64,000 nt of DNA from Croceitalea dokdonensis DOKDO 023 (GTDB taxonomy: Bacteria; Bacteroidota; Bacteroidia; Flavobacteriales; Flavobacteriaceae). Under the pieces are notes generated by a model. The model was given only the letters and a program-made list of their open reading frames with translations, was not told the origin of the DNA and did not search any database. Positions 63,818 to 64,000 of this stretch are shown piece after piece; position 1 is the first letter of the stretch; each line of letters begins with the position of its first letter. The translations under genes and the position numbers were made by a program. Location: positions 62,001-126,000 of the forward strand of contig NZ_LDJX01000005.1 in NCBI RefSeq assembly GCF_001306415.1, read 5' to 3'.

Positions 63818-64000
63818 ATGTTACTATCCGCTCTGGTTTTGGGTACTTTAGGTTCACTGCATTGTTTGGGAATGTGCGGTCCCATTGCTTTTATGTTACC
63901 ATTGGATAGGGAACGCAAGTCCAAAAAGCTATTGCAGTTGGGGATGTACCATGCCGGCCGTTTAGTTTCTTACAGTGTATTGGGTCTTTTGTTTGGCAGT
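63818..64000 (+). CDS. TauE/SafE-like membrane protein, cut by window end
   Basis: 61 residues visible from ATG 63818: LGTLGSLHCLGMCGPIAFMLP, typical of the SafE/UreH-like proteins (CcoH-adjacent, DsbD-related helices) that follow fixH in flavobacterial cbb3 clusters. The rest is outside the window. Confidence 0.85.
   Translation, partial: MLLSALVLGTLGSLHCLGMCGPIAFMLPLDRERKSKKLLQLGMYHAGRLVSYSVLGLLFGS

Noticed and set aside
1-64000. CRISPR arrays, rRNA genes or intact insertion sequences
   Set aside because: No regularly spaced repeats, rRNA-like sequence or transposase with terminal repeats was seen.

Overview
The window looks like chromosome from a marine Flavobacteriaceae (Bacteroidota). 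The evidence is the CcoN-CcoO fusion with the flavobacterial cbb3 oxidase gene order, M56/BlaI and DUF4407 proteins, an LruC remnant, half-size TolC-like exporters, TAnnTTTG-type -7 boxes and weak ribosome binding sites. The genus cannot be fixed from sequence alone.

Layout. (1) 1-4820: a soluble signalling array of PAS histidine kinase (cut by the left edge), FIST sensor, second histidine kinase, Hpt protein, LytTR response regulator and STAS protein. (2) 5306-28262: an exopolysaccharide (EPS) locus of the Wzx/Wzy type. It has a single-domain receiver, a sugar transferase fused to a degenerate receiver, a TolC-like exporter, a Wzc-like protein with an eroded kinase domain, flippase, polymerase, glycosyltransferases, UDP-glucuronate and UDP-xylose synthesis, an ATP-grasp enzyme, an acetyltransferase and the four dTDP-rhamnose genes. 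A receiver-histidine kinase gene lies inside on the opposite strand. The three forward transcription units (from 5399, 14629 and 24893) start from promoters with the same architecture: two ACAAC-type boxes 21 bp apart, then 29 bp to a -7 box. This is the geometry expected of LytTR-type activation. (3) 28259-34352: DUF4407 protein, M56/BlaI pair with two operators, M20 dipeptidase. (4) tRNA-Leu(UAG) at 34592, followed by an AT-richer accessory island to about 52633. The island begins with a broken parB-like gene and ends with a doubly damaged tyrosine recombinase. It carries pirins, DoxX proteins, YceI, azoreductase, isochorismatase, amidohydrolase, an outer-membrane porin, a sigma-54 activator, a broken OsmC gene, a GluR0-like ligand-gated channel and a broken MscS gene. 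(5) 52700-64000: resident chromosome with UspA, two Crp/Fnr regulators and the ccoI-S-NO-Q-P-G-H cytochrome cbb3 oxidase cluster, ending in a cut TauE/SafE-like gene.

How the parts may work together. The signalling array can be read as a phosphorelay (sensor kinases to receiver to Hpt to LytTR regulator) that switches on EPS production at three promoters at once, with a receiver-like domain on the initiating sugar transferase as a possible second control point. The island reads as a decaying, immobile cassette for electrophile, quinone or oxidant stress; a sigma-54 activator faces the main cassette across a recognisable -24/-12 promoter. No CRISPR array, rRNA or intact insertion sequence was seen.
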